A program made the translations under genes and the position numbers. From SHZI01 sp031395645 (GTDB lineage Bacteria > Pseudomonadota > Gammaproteobacteria > Steroidobacterales > GCA-2729495), in NCBI GenBank assembly GCA_031395645.1, contig JANNJM010000078.1:25259-89258 (forward strand): a stretch of 64,000 nucleotides of DNA, in the 5' to 3' direction. Below the pieces are notes generated by a model that saw only the letters and a list, made by a program, of their open reading frames with translations, had not been told where the DNA came from and did no database searches. Positions 15,169-24,600 of the stretch are shown here, piece after piece. Within the stretch, counting starts at the first letter, position 1, and each line of letters opens with the position of its first letter.

Positions 15169-15689
15169 TGAACGATGCTAATAACCTTCCAGACTACATA
15201 TTTTCCCGCCGCGGGCTGTTGCTGGCAGGTGGTCTTGCCGCTGGCTGCACGAGTCTGGCGTCTGACGGTGGAGGCGCCACCGCACAAACGCCGCTGGAGG
15301 CGGCCAACGCAGATCTCGTGACGCGCTTCTGTCTGGACTGGGCCCTGCGCGATGTTGAAAAGCTCGTCCCCTACCTGGCGGACAACCTGATCTACCAGAT
15401 GTTCGAGAAGCGCCCCGACCTCATCGGCCTGGAGGAATTTCGCCGCGAGGTGGGCCCGTTCCTCAAGGATCTCGCGCGCGTCGAATGGGACATCCTGCGC
15501 ACCTTCACGATTGGCCAGGTCGTGATCAACGAGCGCGTGGACCACTTCATCGCCAAACCGGGCGGGCGCAGCATGCACTTCCCGATCGTCGGACTGTTCG
15601 TCGTCAAGAACGGGAAAATTGAATTGTGGCGGGACTACAGCCTGCCGGGCGGCAAGAACCGGATGGAAATCGAGAAGACGGACGGCTAG
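15165..15689 (+). CDS. Exported limonene-epoxide-hydrolase-like protein
   Basis: 174 residues. The leader carries twin arginines (FSRRGLLLAGGLAAG-C) and a lipobox at Cys26, so export as a Tat-dependent lipoprotein is expected. The mature part has the SnoaL/limonene-1,2-epoxide hydrolase layout: FCLDWALRDVEKLVPYLADN, the acidic and arginine positions in the middle, and the terminal KIELWRDYSLPGGKN strand, close to the DxxxWRDYFD end of LEH enzymes. Translation is coupled to the upstream cupin. It converges on the UbiD-family gene with a 4-bp overlap. Substrate unknown. Confidence 0.8.
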   Translation: MMNDANNLPDYIFSRRGLLLAGGLAAGCTSLASDGGGATAQTPLEAANADLVTRFCLDWALRDVEKLVPYLADNLIYQMFEKRPDLIGLEEFRREVGPFLKDLARVEWDILRTFTIGQVVINERVDHFIAKPGGRSMHFPIVGLFVVKNGKIELWRDYSLPGGKNRMEIEKTDG

Positions 15690-17308
15690 AACCGCCGCTC
15701 CCGCAGCAGCTTTCGCGGCCACTTCGCCTTGACCCGCTCGATCACCCCGGGCACTGCCCGCTCGAGCACGGCGCGATTGAGTTCCTGGTAGACCGGCGGA
15801 CCGCCCTCCGCGGGCCACTGCCGTGTGGCATCAATGATCGCCTTGCTGGTGGTCTTGCGATCCGGCGAGCCCGGGTCCAGTGAAAACGCGCGCTTGTCCT
15901 TCAGGATGTCGGTGGCAGTAGCCGGCTGCCAGCGGGAACCGATGGCAAAGCGGACTGCGGCAGAATCCAGGATGTCGATGTCGTCGTCCACCACGATCAC
16001 GATGCGCGCAAGCGGATTGAAGCTGGCGATGGCCTGCGCCACCTTCAGGCCCTGGCCCGGAGCGTCCTTCCGGATGCTTAAGTAGGTCAGCCCCTGGGAA
16101 TCGTGCGGTGAGTGGTAGTCAACGACCTGCGGATGGGACTTGCGGAGCGCATACACGCTCGCAGCGGCCTGCGCAGCCGTGCAGTACTCCGACACGACGC
16201 CCGTGAAACTGTTCATGACCCACGGGTTCCTGCGGTGGGTCAGCGCCTCCACGCGCATCACGTAGTTCCTGTCCTTCGCAATGCCCATGTAGCCGTACAT
16301 CTCGTGGTACGGACCCTCGGGTTCCAGGTTCACGATGTCCACCGTGCCTTCGATGATGATCTCCGCGTGCGCGGGCACTTCGAAGTGGCCACCTTCGGTG
16401 CGCACCACTTCAATGGCCCGGCCGCGCAAACCCCCGGCTATCGCCAGCTCGTCGATTGGTTTGCGATTGCCCACGCGATTCGGCACGCGGGAACTGCTGA
16501 CCATCCATGTCATGGGATCCTGGCCGATGACCAGCGCCACCTTTACGGTGGTCTCGCCCCGCTCCTTCGCTTCCATCACCATCCGGTAGCCGGTCTGGCC
16601 TTCCTCAAAGTTCACCATGACCTTGCGCGGACCCCTGACCTGGCAGCGGTAGGTGCCGAAGTTCACGCCCATCCCGGGATCCCGCGTGAACACGGAAGCC
16701 GTGTTGATATACGGTCCACCATCGCCCGGGTTGCCCCGGATGAACGGGAAGGCCGTGACGTCGATGTCGTCGCCCGTCAGCCGGATCTCCTTGCAGGGCG
16801 CCGCGCTCGCCGGAATCTCCAGTGGCGCAATCAGGGTATAGCGGCCAGCGCTGCGCTCGAGCTGCTCCAGCTGCATTTTCAGGGCGGCGCGATAGGACCG
16901 GGTGACGTCCCGCGGGTGCGGCTCGATTCCGAAAAGGATCGACTCCGTGTCCATGTGCCCCTGGGTGTTCGCGACTATCGGCCCGGGGAAGATCCGGCCG
17001 TTGGCCCGGATGTCCTCGAACATCACGGCCGGCGCCTCGTGCATGCCGAACTCCCCGATGAGCGCGTACATGATGCCCGTCGCCTCGTAGGCGTCCTGAT
17101 CCACGCCACGAAAGTGCAGCAGCAGGCCCCGGGCTTCGAGCGCGGCGACGTAGTCCCGAAGTGACTCGAAAGGCGCCGTGTGGCCACCGCGTCCCATGGC
17201 ACCGGCGGCGGCTTTCTGCGCCGTGGACAGCGTCAGGGGCAGTGCGCCCAGTGCAGCGCCGGCGGCGAGCAGTTTCCTGCGTGACACCGGAAAATCATCG
17301 TCGGTCAT
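15686..17308 (-). CDS. Tat-exported UbiD-family decarboxylase
   Basis: 540 residues. The N-terminus SRRKLLAAGAALGALPL is a twin-arginine signal. The remainder is a full UbiD-family protein: the NFGTYRCQV segment supplies the Arg, and EPEGPYHEMYGYMG the two glutamates, of the Glu-Arg-Glu triad that works with prenylated FMN in UbiD, Fdc1 and AroY-type (de)carboxylases. UbiD enzymes are normally cytosolic and need UbiX to make the cofactor; UbiX is not in this window. Export by Tat is compatible with loading cofactor before transport. Neighbouring exported LEH-like and cupin genes suggest processing of a small aromatic or hydroxylated compound, but the substrate cannot be named. Confidence 0.88.
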   Translation of the reverse strand: MTDDDFPVSRRKLLAAGAALGALPLTLSTAQKAAAGAMGRGGHTAPFESLRDYVAALEARGLLLHFRGVDQDAYEATGIMYALIGEFGMHEAPAVMFEDIRANGRIFPGPIVANTQGHMDTESILFGIEPHPRDVTRSYRAALKMQLEQLERSAGRYTLIAPLEIPASAAPCKEIRLTGDDIDVTAFPFIRGNPGDGGPYINTASVFTRDPGMGVNFGTYRCQVRGPRKVMVNFEEGQTGYRMVMEAKERGETTVKVALVIGQDPMTWMVSSSRVPNRVGNRKPIDELAIAGGLRGRAIEVVRTEGGHFEVPAHAEIIIEGTVDIVNLEPEGPYHEMYGYMGIAKDRNYVMRVEALTHRRNPWVMNSFTGVVSEYCTAAQAAASVYALRKSHPQVVDYHSPHDSQGLTYLSIRKDAPGQGLKVAQAIASFNPLARIVIVVDDDIDILDSAAVRFAIGSRWQPATATDILKDKRAFSLDPGSPDRKTTSKAIIDATRQWPAEGGPPVYQELNRAVLERAVPGVIERVKAKWPRKLLRERRF

Positions 17309-17328
17309 GCAGATAGACCTGCGCGGGA

Positions 17329-19482
17329 CTATTGCTGTGGTTTCTCCGGATCTGGCGCCGGCGGGGTTATCACGAGGTCCGGCAGCGCCTGGATCGCCGC
17401 CAGATTGATGGCCGTAGCATCCTGGCCGGCGGCCGGCACCTTGCCAACCATCCAGTTGTAGATGTCGCGCGTCAGATCATCCCGCGCCTGCTCGGCATCC
17501 GCCGAGTGCGCGGGAAATCCTTCCTGACCGAAGCTGCCGTTCGGATAGAGCGACCCGTAGGGCGGCGTGAGGTACGTGATGTCCTTGCCAGCCGTGGTCA
17601 GGGTGAGGTGCAGGCGATCTGACCAGATCTGGGGCGTGACCCGGTCGCCTTCGGCGTGAATGAGCAGGTAGGGAATATCGAGCTTCTGCGCTTCCCGCTC
17701 GGGAACGGCCAGCGTGTCCGGACCGTAGTAGCTTAAAAAGCTGTCGGGCGTGACCCGGATGGTGGCCCGGAGAATCCCGAGACTCGTGGTCACGCCGGCG
17801 GGAAACGTGTAGAGCTGGTTGCCGCGACCGGCTGCCACCTCTGCCTGCGCCGTGGCGACGCCGGGCGCATAGACACCACCCGCCAATGGGGCGTACTGAG
17901 CGCCCTCGCGTCCGTCGGCGACGGTGCCGTAGGTCGACACCGCCTTGACCCGCGGATCGTTGTTGAAGGGACTGTTGGCCACGTCCGGTCCGCAATTCCG
18001 GAACCAGGACGGGTAAACCGGCGAGAACACGCTGCCCTTGCTGTGGCCAAGGATCACAACGCCCTCATAGCCGAGCGTATTCACGAGGTATTCGACGCCC
18101 GACTTCAGGTCGCACACCGCCTCGGGGTAGAGCGTGTTGCCGCCACCCTCGTTCGGCCCGTGGTCGATGCTGTCCCGCCGGTTCAGGCTGAGCGCCGTCA
18201 CGTGGTAGCGCTCGAGCCACCAGCCGATCCAGCCCACCAGGCCGCCGCGGTAGCTGCCCATGGCACCGTGCGTGGCGAGCAGTGCGATCTTTTTAGTAGT
18301 GCCGGCGGGCACGATCAGCTCGCCTTCGAGGGTCGTAATCGCCTCTCCCGTGCGCGGACCACTGGCCGGCGTGAAACTGCCGCTCCACACGGGCAGCGCC
18401 ACTTTCTTCACGCTGAGATTGACGTTGCTCGGGAACTCGCAGGCGTCTGCGCCATCCTGGCCAATGCCGCCATCACAAAGATCGATACCGATGCCACCGT
18501 TCATGGCGTCGGTTCCGAGGCCGCCAAAAAGCCTGTCAGCGCCGAAGTCGCCGGCGATGGTGTCGTTGCCGGATCCGCCGTCGATCCGGTCACTACCGTT
18601 ACCGCCGGAGATCGTGTCGTTGCCGGGACCGCCGCAGATCAGATCGTTGCCACTCGCACCATTGATGGTGTCGTTGCCACCAAGGCCCGCAATGACGTCC
18701 GGGTACTTCGTGCCGTTAAGAACGTTGTTGCCCTCGGTACCAACGATCGTGGCCGTTTTGCCATAGCAGGTCACCTGCGCGGTCGCGGCCAGCGGCAGGC
18801 CAAGGGCGAGCAGGCCAACGCCAGCGATGTTTCTGCACAGGGTGCGGCTTTTCAGGCGACGGCGGCGGGCCGCAGCGGCGGAGAACATGCCAAGCGCGCC
18901 TGACAGCAACCAGATCGTGCCGGGCAGCGGCACGACGGTCGTACCGGTAACGTCGGTTGCCCAGAAGCCCGTCCGGTTGACGGCGTCGACGTCGCAAAAC
19001 TGCTGATTGCTGCAAGCAAAGGCCGCGGTGAAGCTGCCAGCTCCGGCCTGCGAAAAGCCGTTCGCGAAGCCTGGCCCGATGGCCACGTTGTCGAACTGGG
19101 TAATGGCGACGCTGTAGGTGCCGGCCGCCAGGGCGGTCACCAGGTAGATATCGAACTGCTCGTTGGTCAACGGATCCGCCGGCACGTCACCGGGTGCGGC
19201 GTCATCCTGCTGGACCAGCAGGGTGCCAAGCGCATCAAACAACGCGATACCCGGGTCGAAGCCACCCTGCGGGATCAAGGTGCCCGCCGCATTGCTGCCG
19301 CCGGCGTAAGACCAGGTCTGGATGGTCACCGAACCGGGTGCCGGCAGCGTGAACGTAAACGTCTGCACCGCGTCGTCGGCGTCCAGCGTCCCCGTGAACG
19401 ACAACGCCGCCGCGTCGACACGGAGGCAGAGCAGTGCGCCAAACAGCGTGGCGAGCGCGGTTGCGGATTGGGTCCTGATCAT
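17329..19482 (-). CDS. RTX-repeat hydrolase with internal PEP-CTERM-like segment
   Basis: 717 residues in one frame. Signal peptide (1-25); DVUA0089-like beta domain (about 26-180); a PEP-CTERM-like sorting signal with VPLPGTIWLLSGALGMFSA followed by an Arg cluster (about 185-214); a second signal-like hydrophobic stretch (about 220-236); RTX calcium-binding nonapeptides of GGNDTINGA and GGSGNDTIAGD type (about 250-340); and an alpha/beta hydrolase with nucleophile motif GHSKG (about residues 470-480) and the acid in HAEGDRVTP. A sorting signal normally ends a protein, so this looks like two genes fused in frame: an out-of-frame TGA sits exactly at the Arg cluster (near 18857). Secretion and calcium binding are well supported; the substrate of the hydrolase is not. 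Confidence 0.82.
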   Translation of the reverse strand: MIRTQSATALATLFGALLCLRVDAAALSFTGTLDADDAVQTFTFTLPAPGSVTIQTWSYAGGSNAAGTLIPQGGFDPGIALFDALGTLLVQQDDAAPGDVPADPLTNEQFDIYLVTALAAGTYSVAITQFDNVAIGPGFANGFSQAGAGSFTAAFACSNQQFCDVDAVNRTGFWATDVTGTTVVPLPGTIWLLSGALGMFSAAAARRRRLKSRTLCRNIAGVGLLALGLPLAATAQVTCYGKTATIVGTEGNNVLNGTKYPDVIAGLGGNDTINGASGNDLICGGPGNDTISGGNGSDRIDGGSGNDTIAGDFGADRLFGGLGTDAMNGGIGIDLCDGGIGQDGADACEFPSNVNLSVKKVALPVWSGSFTPASGPRTGEAITTLEGELIVPAGTTKKIALLATHGAMGSYRGGLVGWIGWWLERYHVTALSLNRRDSIDHGPNEGGGNTLYPEAVCDLKSGVEYLVNTLGYEGVVILGHSKGSVFSPVYPSWFRNCGPDVANSPFNNDPRVKAVSTYGTVADGREGAQYAPLAGGVYAPGVATAQAEVAAGRGNQLYTFPAGVTTSLGILRATIRVTPDSFLSYYGPDTLAVPEREAQKLDIPYLLIHAEGDRVTPQIWSDRLHLTLTTAGKDITYLTPPYGSLYPNGSFGQEGFPAHSADAEQARDDLTRDIYNWMVGKVPAAGQDATAINLAAIQALPDLVITPPAPDPEKPQQ

Positions 19483-19634
19483 GGGCTGTTCCTCAAGGTT
19501 CCAGCTTTCTTGTTCTCAGGTCCAAAGTAATGCACGGCGTCGGTTGGGACGCAAGCGGGATATGGAAGAATCAGGAGGTTATTGTCACATGCCACCAGGC
19601 ACTCGTCCGGGACCGCGCGTCCATTCAGGGCAGC

Positions 19635-20771
19635 TCAACCCAGGATCCTCGCGATCGTCCAGTAGCCGCCCACGGCGGCGATCAGTGCGGACGCAGGGAT
19701 CACGACGCGCGCCCGGTACCAGGGCCGCCCGCGGAACCACAGGCCGACCGCCAGCAGGGCCAGCCCGATCACCGTGAGCTGGCCAAGCTCCACGCCCACG
19801 TTAAAGGCGATCAGCGCCGGCAGGAACTCGCCCCGGGGCAGTCCGACTTCGGTGAGTACCCCGGCAAAGCCCAGCCCATGCAGCAGGCCAAAACCGAACA
19901 CCACCCAGACCCGCCAGGCCTTGAGTTCGCTGACCAGGATATTTTCGACCGCGACGTAGACGATGGACAGTGCAATCAGCGGTTCGACCACCGACGCCGG
20001 CAGCGACACGACTCCGTAGAGCGACAGCGCCAGCGTGATCGAGTGCGCGACCGTAAATGCAGTGACCTGGTACAGCAGGGGGCGCCAGCTCAGGGACAGA
20101 AGAAAAATTCCGAGCACGAACAGGATGTGGTCGAGGCCCTTGGGCACGATGTGGGTGTAGCCGAGCACGGTGTAATCGCGGAGCACGTCGGTCGTCGTGC
20201 GCTCCGGCAGCAGCGCGGGATCCAGCGGGAAGGGTGCGCTCTCCCTGCCGGCTGTCAGCCAGTCAGCGCGCGCGATGGCCCCGCCGGGCAGCGCCAGCCG
20301 CAGGGCGCTCTCTCCGAACTCCGGCGCGTAACGCCAGGTAAATACTTTGCTCCGTGGCGGGATGCGACCGCCGAACGTAATTACCGTCAGGCGTTCGACG
20401 CCTGTGTCTCCGACGGTCGGAATGGCCACGGCAGCAAGCTGCGGTGCCACGGTTTGCCCATCGAAGCGCACGACAATGCCCCGGAGCAGCCGTGGAGCAA
20501 ACGCGTCGAACTGCGCCCGCAATGCCTCTGGTGGCAGATCGCGCAACGCGTTGTACGCGCCGGCCTGGGGCGCCTGGCTGGTGTCCTCGTGCTCGGGACC
20601 GATGCCGGCCAGCAGCGCCTCGAGATTCAGTTGCAGCGCTGCCGACCAGGTGCCATCGCCAGCGAAGGTCACCGTGACAATTGCGGGTCGGAGGCGGTGC
20701 GCTGCGGCCGTCTGCGCCAGCAGCAAACCGGCGAGCAGCAGGCAGCTCAGGATCTTCAGTCGCGGGGTCAA
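19635..20771 (-). CDS. HupE/UreJ family membrane protein
   Basis: 378 residues: signal peptide, a soluble N-terminal domain (about 25-190), then a C-terminal block of about six helices with the HupE/UreJ signatures HIVPKGLDHILFVLGIF and FTVAHSITLALSL and GFGLLHGLGFAGVL. HupE proteins are linked to nickel or cobalt uptake, and long versions like this one occur without hydrogenase genes. The start appears to be a TTG. It is divergent from a DUF4198 gene, a family often found with metal uptake genes, which fits a joint role; no hydrogenase or urease is in the window. Confidence 0.85.
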   Translation of the reverse strand: MTPRLKILSCLLLAGLLLAQTAAAHRLRPAIVTVTFAGDGTWSAALQLNLEALLAGIGPEHEDTSQAPQAGAYNALRDLPPEALRAQFDAFAPRLLRGIVVRFDGQTVAPQLAAVAIPTVGDTGVERLTVITFGGRIPPRSKVFTWRYAPEFGESALRLALPGGAIARADWLTAGRESAPFPLDPALLPERTTTDVLRDYTVLGYTHIVPKGLDHILFVLGIFLLSLSWRPLLYQVTAFTVAHSITLALSLYGVVSLPASVVEPLIALSIVYVAVENILVSELKAWRVWVVFGFGLLHGLGFAGVLTEVGLPRGEFLPALIAFNVGVELGQLTVIGLALLAVGLWFRGRPWYRARVVIPASALIAAVGGYWTIARILG

Positions 20772-20809
20772 CGCTGCATCTCGTGAGGGTGATATGCGAG
20801 ACTACCGCG

Positions 20810-21646
20810 ATGGCGTCTCATCTGACCAGCAGCCGGCTGCCGGCCATCCTGATGGCGTTGGTCGGGGTCGGCTGGGCCACTCCGGGGATGACGCACGATT
20901 TCTGGATCGAACCGGTGACGTTTCGTCCGCCGGTCAATTCCAGCCTGCCAGTTAACCTGCGCGTCGGCGAGGATTTCAACGGCACCAGCCAGCCGTTTGT
21001 ACCCGACTGGCTCGTCGATTTCTCCGTAAGTACAACGGCCGGGCGCGCAGCCGTTGCCGGTCTCGCCGGTGATGATCCGGCAGCCACGCTGGCACTCAGG
21101 GAGCCGGGCCTGCGGCTCATCGGCTATCACAGCAGCCGGTCCTTCGTGGATCTCGAAGCGGGACGCTTCGACAAGTACCTGCTTTCCGAGGGTCTTGACC
21201 GCATCGTCGAGCTGCGACGCGAACGCGGCCAGTCACAAGTCAACGGGCGCGAATATTATTCCCGCTGCGCCAAGTCACTGGTGATGGTCGGCGACGGGCC
21301 GCGCCGCGGATTCGACCGGGTGCTCGGCTACCCGCTGGAATTGATCCCGCAGGCAGATCCCTATGCGCTCGCGCCGGGCGACCCATTGACGGTCGCGCTC
21401 ATCTTCAAGGGCAAGCCGGTCGCCGGCGCACTGGTGATCGCGTTCACGGCCGACCGTCCGGCCGACCGGCTCAACGTGCGGACTGGCGCCGACGGGCGCG
21501 CCAGGCTGCCGCTAAACCGTGCGGGGCGCTGGCTCGTCAAGGCCGTCCACATGATCGCCGTACCGGCCAGCGACCCGGCGGCGGACTGGGAGAGTTTCTG
21601 GGCGTCGCTGACGTTCGAGATCGGCGCCCTACGGGTGCAGCCCTGA
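20810..21646 (+). CDS. DUF4198 periplasmic protein
   Basis: 278 residues from the ATG giving MASHLTSS; upstream residues of the open frame are antisense to HupE and were excluded. Signal peptide ends near GMTHD, and the mature N-terminus HDFWIEP is the hallmark of DUF4198/NikM-like proteins, whose N-terminal His can bind metal. Residues from about 185 form the second beta domain with the FKGKPVAGALVIAF and G-A-D-G-R-A-R-L-P-L segments typical of the family. Probably periplasmic. Starts 38 bp from the divergent HupE gene; the 3' end overlaps the end of the next gene by 18 bp. Confidence 0.85.
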   Translation: MASHLTSSRLPAILMALVGVGWATPGMTHDFWIEPVTFRPPVNSSLPVNLRVGEDFNGTSQPFVPDWLVDFSVSTTAGRAAVAGLAGDDPAATLALREPGLRLIGYHSSRSFVDLEAGRFDKYLLSEGLDRIVELRRERGQSQVNGREYYSRCAKSLVMVGDGPRRGFDRVLGYPLELIPQADPYALAPGDPLTVALIFKGKPVAGALVIAFTADRPADRLNVRTGADGRARLPLNRAGRWLVKAVHMIAVPASDPAADWESFWASLTFEIGALRVQP

Positions 21647-24600
21647 CGGACCCGGCGGGCTGCCGAGCTGCCCGCGGAGCAGGCCGAAATCGGCGGTCGT
21701 CACGGTGCCGCTGCCATTCAGGTCGGCCGCCGCGGCCGCGGCGCCAGACTCGACTGACTGCCCGAGAACCGCGCGCAGCAAACCGAAGTCTGCGGCCGTC
21801 ACCGTCCCGCTGTTGTCCAGGTCAGCGTCGCAGAGGTTGCCGTACCCGTCGCCATCGACGTCCAGCTGACTGGCATTGGCCACCAGCGTGCAGTTGTCCA
21901 GCGCATCAAGTAAGCCATCCAGATCAAGGTCGGACACCGGCGCAGGCCCCTCGTCGCCACCAATCTGCTCCAGGTAGGCAACCAGCTTCGGCAGGTCTGC
22001 CGCAGGCACCGTGCTGCCACTGTGCGCCTCGATGGCCGCCGTCAGCGTTGGCGCGGAACTGTCGTGCAGGTACGGAGCCGTGGCCCAGACGTCCCGCAAC
22101 GTGGGCACGTCGATACCGGTCAGCAGCTGGCCCAGCCGGTTACCGCTCGCGGGCGTCAACGTCCCTACATCCAGCACATTGCCCGCGCCGCTGACGGTGA
22201 AGTTCGCGCCACCGTGGCAGGCGGCGCAATTGCGCGTGGCGAAGACGGTCCTGCCCTCCTCACCGGCAGTCGTCAGCGTGCCGTCGCCATTGCGCAGGGG
22301 GCTCGGCGCGAAACTGTTCAGCGAAGCCACGTAGGCCGCCAGCGCATCAAGGTCGGCGCTCTGCCCGGCCTTCGGATCCTCGAGCGGCAGGCGGCGCGTT
22401 CCCTCATAGAAGGCTGCGTCATCCATCAGTCCGGTACCGCCGGCCAGCGCGCGGATCTGACCTTCAAAGTCCTGCACCTCGTCGAAGTTGTTGCTCCAGT
22501 GCAGGAAGCCATGCCCGGCGGCGCGGCCGCGCAGGGCGATGGTGCTGCGCAGGCCCTCGCCAAAGCCGGTCAGGTCCCACACGCGGCCGTCGTACCCACC
22601 GTCGTTGTGACACGTCGCGCAGCTCATGTAACGGTCCTGCGCAAGGCGCGCATCCCGGGCATCGTAGAACAACTGCTTGCCGAGCAGGACGTTGGGCGTG
22701 AGGGCCTCTGAGGTTACCGACTGAAGGGTCGCGACATGGGGAACGCTCGCTGTGCCGGTCTGCACAAGGCTCGACAGGTCGAAGACATCAACGGTGCGGT
22801 CCATGAAATTGCTGACGTAGAGGCGGAGGCCATCCGGCGCCACGAGCACTCCCTGGGGTGCGCGACCAACATCCAGCCGCATGATCTGCCAGCCACTGTG
22901 TGCGCCGGCGATGACCACTTCGCGGCTCGTTTCGAGCGCGGCGAAGGCATACACACCGAGCTTGTCGAAGGCCACCGCGCTGGCAAGGCTGGCGTTGTCG
23001 TGATCCATGCGCCGCGCGAGATCCTCGGTGCCCGTGCTGAGGACCATGCGCGAGGTGATCGCCCGGACGGTATTCTGGAAGTTCAGGTTCAGGCCATTGC
23101 GCAGCGACCCGCGCCGGACGTTGTCCTGTTTCGAAGGCACGAACGCCTGCGTGCCATCCGGCGAGAGCACCGCGGCGCCGAGATAATTCGGCACCCCGCT
23201 CCCCTGATTTTCGGCATCCGGCACTCCGCTGTGCCGGAGACTGATGGTTTGTGCCACCTGCAGGCTCGCCGCAGTGATGCGGAGCACTTCGCCACCGGCC
23301 GTGCCGGGCTGCACGTTGGCCGTGTTCTCGCCGGGCAGCAGTGGCGTGATGAAACGGGAGACGTAGATCGACGCCCCGTCGCCAGTGATGGCAAGGTGGC
23401 GGGGATTCGGCCCGACGCTGACCTCGCCGACCACCTGTCGCGAGACGCCATCCACCTTGAGCAGCTTGCCAAGGCCTTCGAGCACGACGTAGGCCGCGCT
23501 CCCGGCCGGCGAGAACGCCAGGCCGAAGGGCTGCGAACCTCGTGGCAGCGGGATGGTAGCAACCACTGCGAGCGTGCCCGGATCGATGATGCTGATCGAA
23601 GCCGACTGCTTGTTGGTGACCCAGACCGTACCGTCGGGCGCTATGGCCACCGACCGTGGCGCCAGCTGCACGGGAATCTCGGCCAGTCGTGCATTCGTGA
23701 CCGCGTCGAACGCCGTCACCGAGTTGTTGTCCTGATTCACCACCCACAACCGGTTGTTGCCCGCGCCGGGCGCCCCGTACGCCAGATTGCCCGAGGCCGC
23801 CGGCCGGTTCGCGGTCAGCGGGAAATGCACCGTGACGGCGGTCGTGCTCTGCTGCTGAAGGCCCCGGGCGTCGGTCACCGTCAGGGTGACGTAGTACACC
23901 CCCGGCTGCGTGAAGGTGTGGTCTATGGTTGGCGAAGCGGACCACCCCGTTTCGGGCGTGCCGTCGTCGAAGTACCAGCGGAACTGGGGATTAACGGCAC
24001 TGCTGACCACCGCCGTAAACGTGGCGGTTGATCCCGACAGGCGGGGCAACTCGAGCGGCAGTGGTGCAAGCACGAGCGGGCTGATGGCGGTGATCTGCCA
24101 GACGAAGGCCGCCGAGGCAGTATTCACGCCGTCGCTGGCGGCGACGACCACGTTGTAGCTGCCCGGCGCGGTCGGCGTGCCGCTGATGAGTCCGGAGACC
24201 GGATGCACGGTAAGGCCCGGAGGCAGGCCACTGGCGCCGTAGCCGAGCTCATCAAGATTGGGATCCGTAGCGAGGAGCTGCAGGCTGACCGGAGTGCCCT
24301 CGGGGCCCGAGCGGTTGCCGGGGGCGGTCAGCACGGGTGTCACGGCGGGATTGGGTGCGGCGGCGACCGGAATCTGGACGATCCTGCTGACCGACGGTAC
24401 GCCCGACGGATTGAGCACAAACAACATATAGAACCCTGGCGGCGCATCGGCGGCGCGCGTGGGCGCCTGGACCATGAGGCGGGTGCCATTGGTGACGAAC
24501 GTCGCCTCGACGAAGCGCTGATCCATATTCCAGCTGTGGGTCACCGAGCTTGTCTTGACGAGTGCCACGCGGCTGATCGGCCCACTGCCGTTGTAATCGA

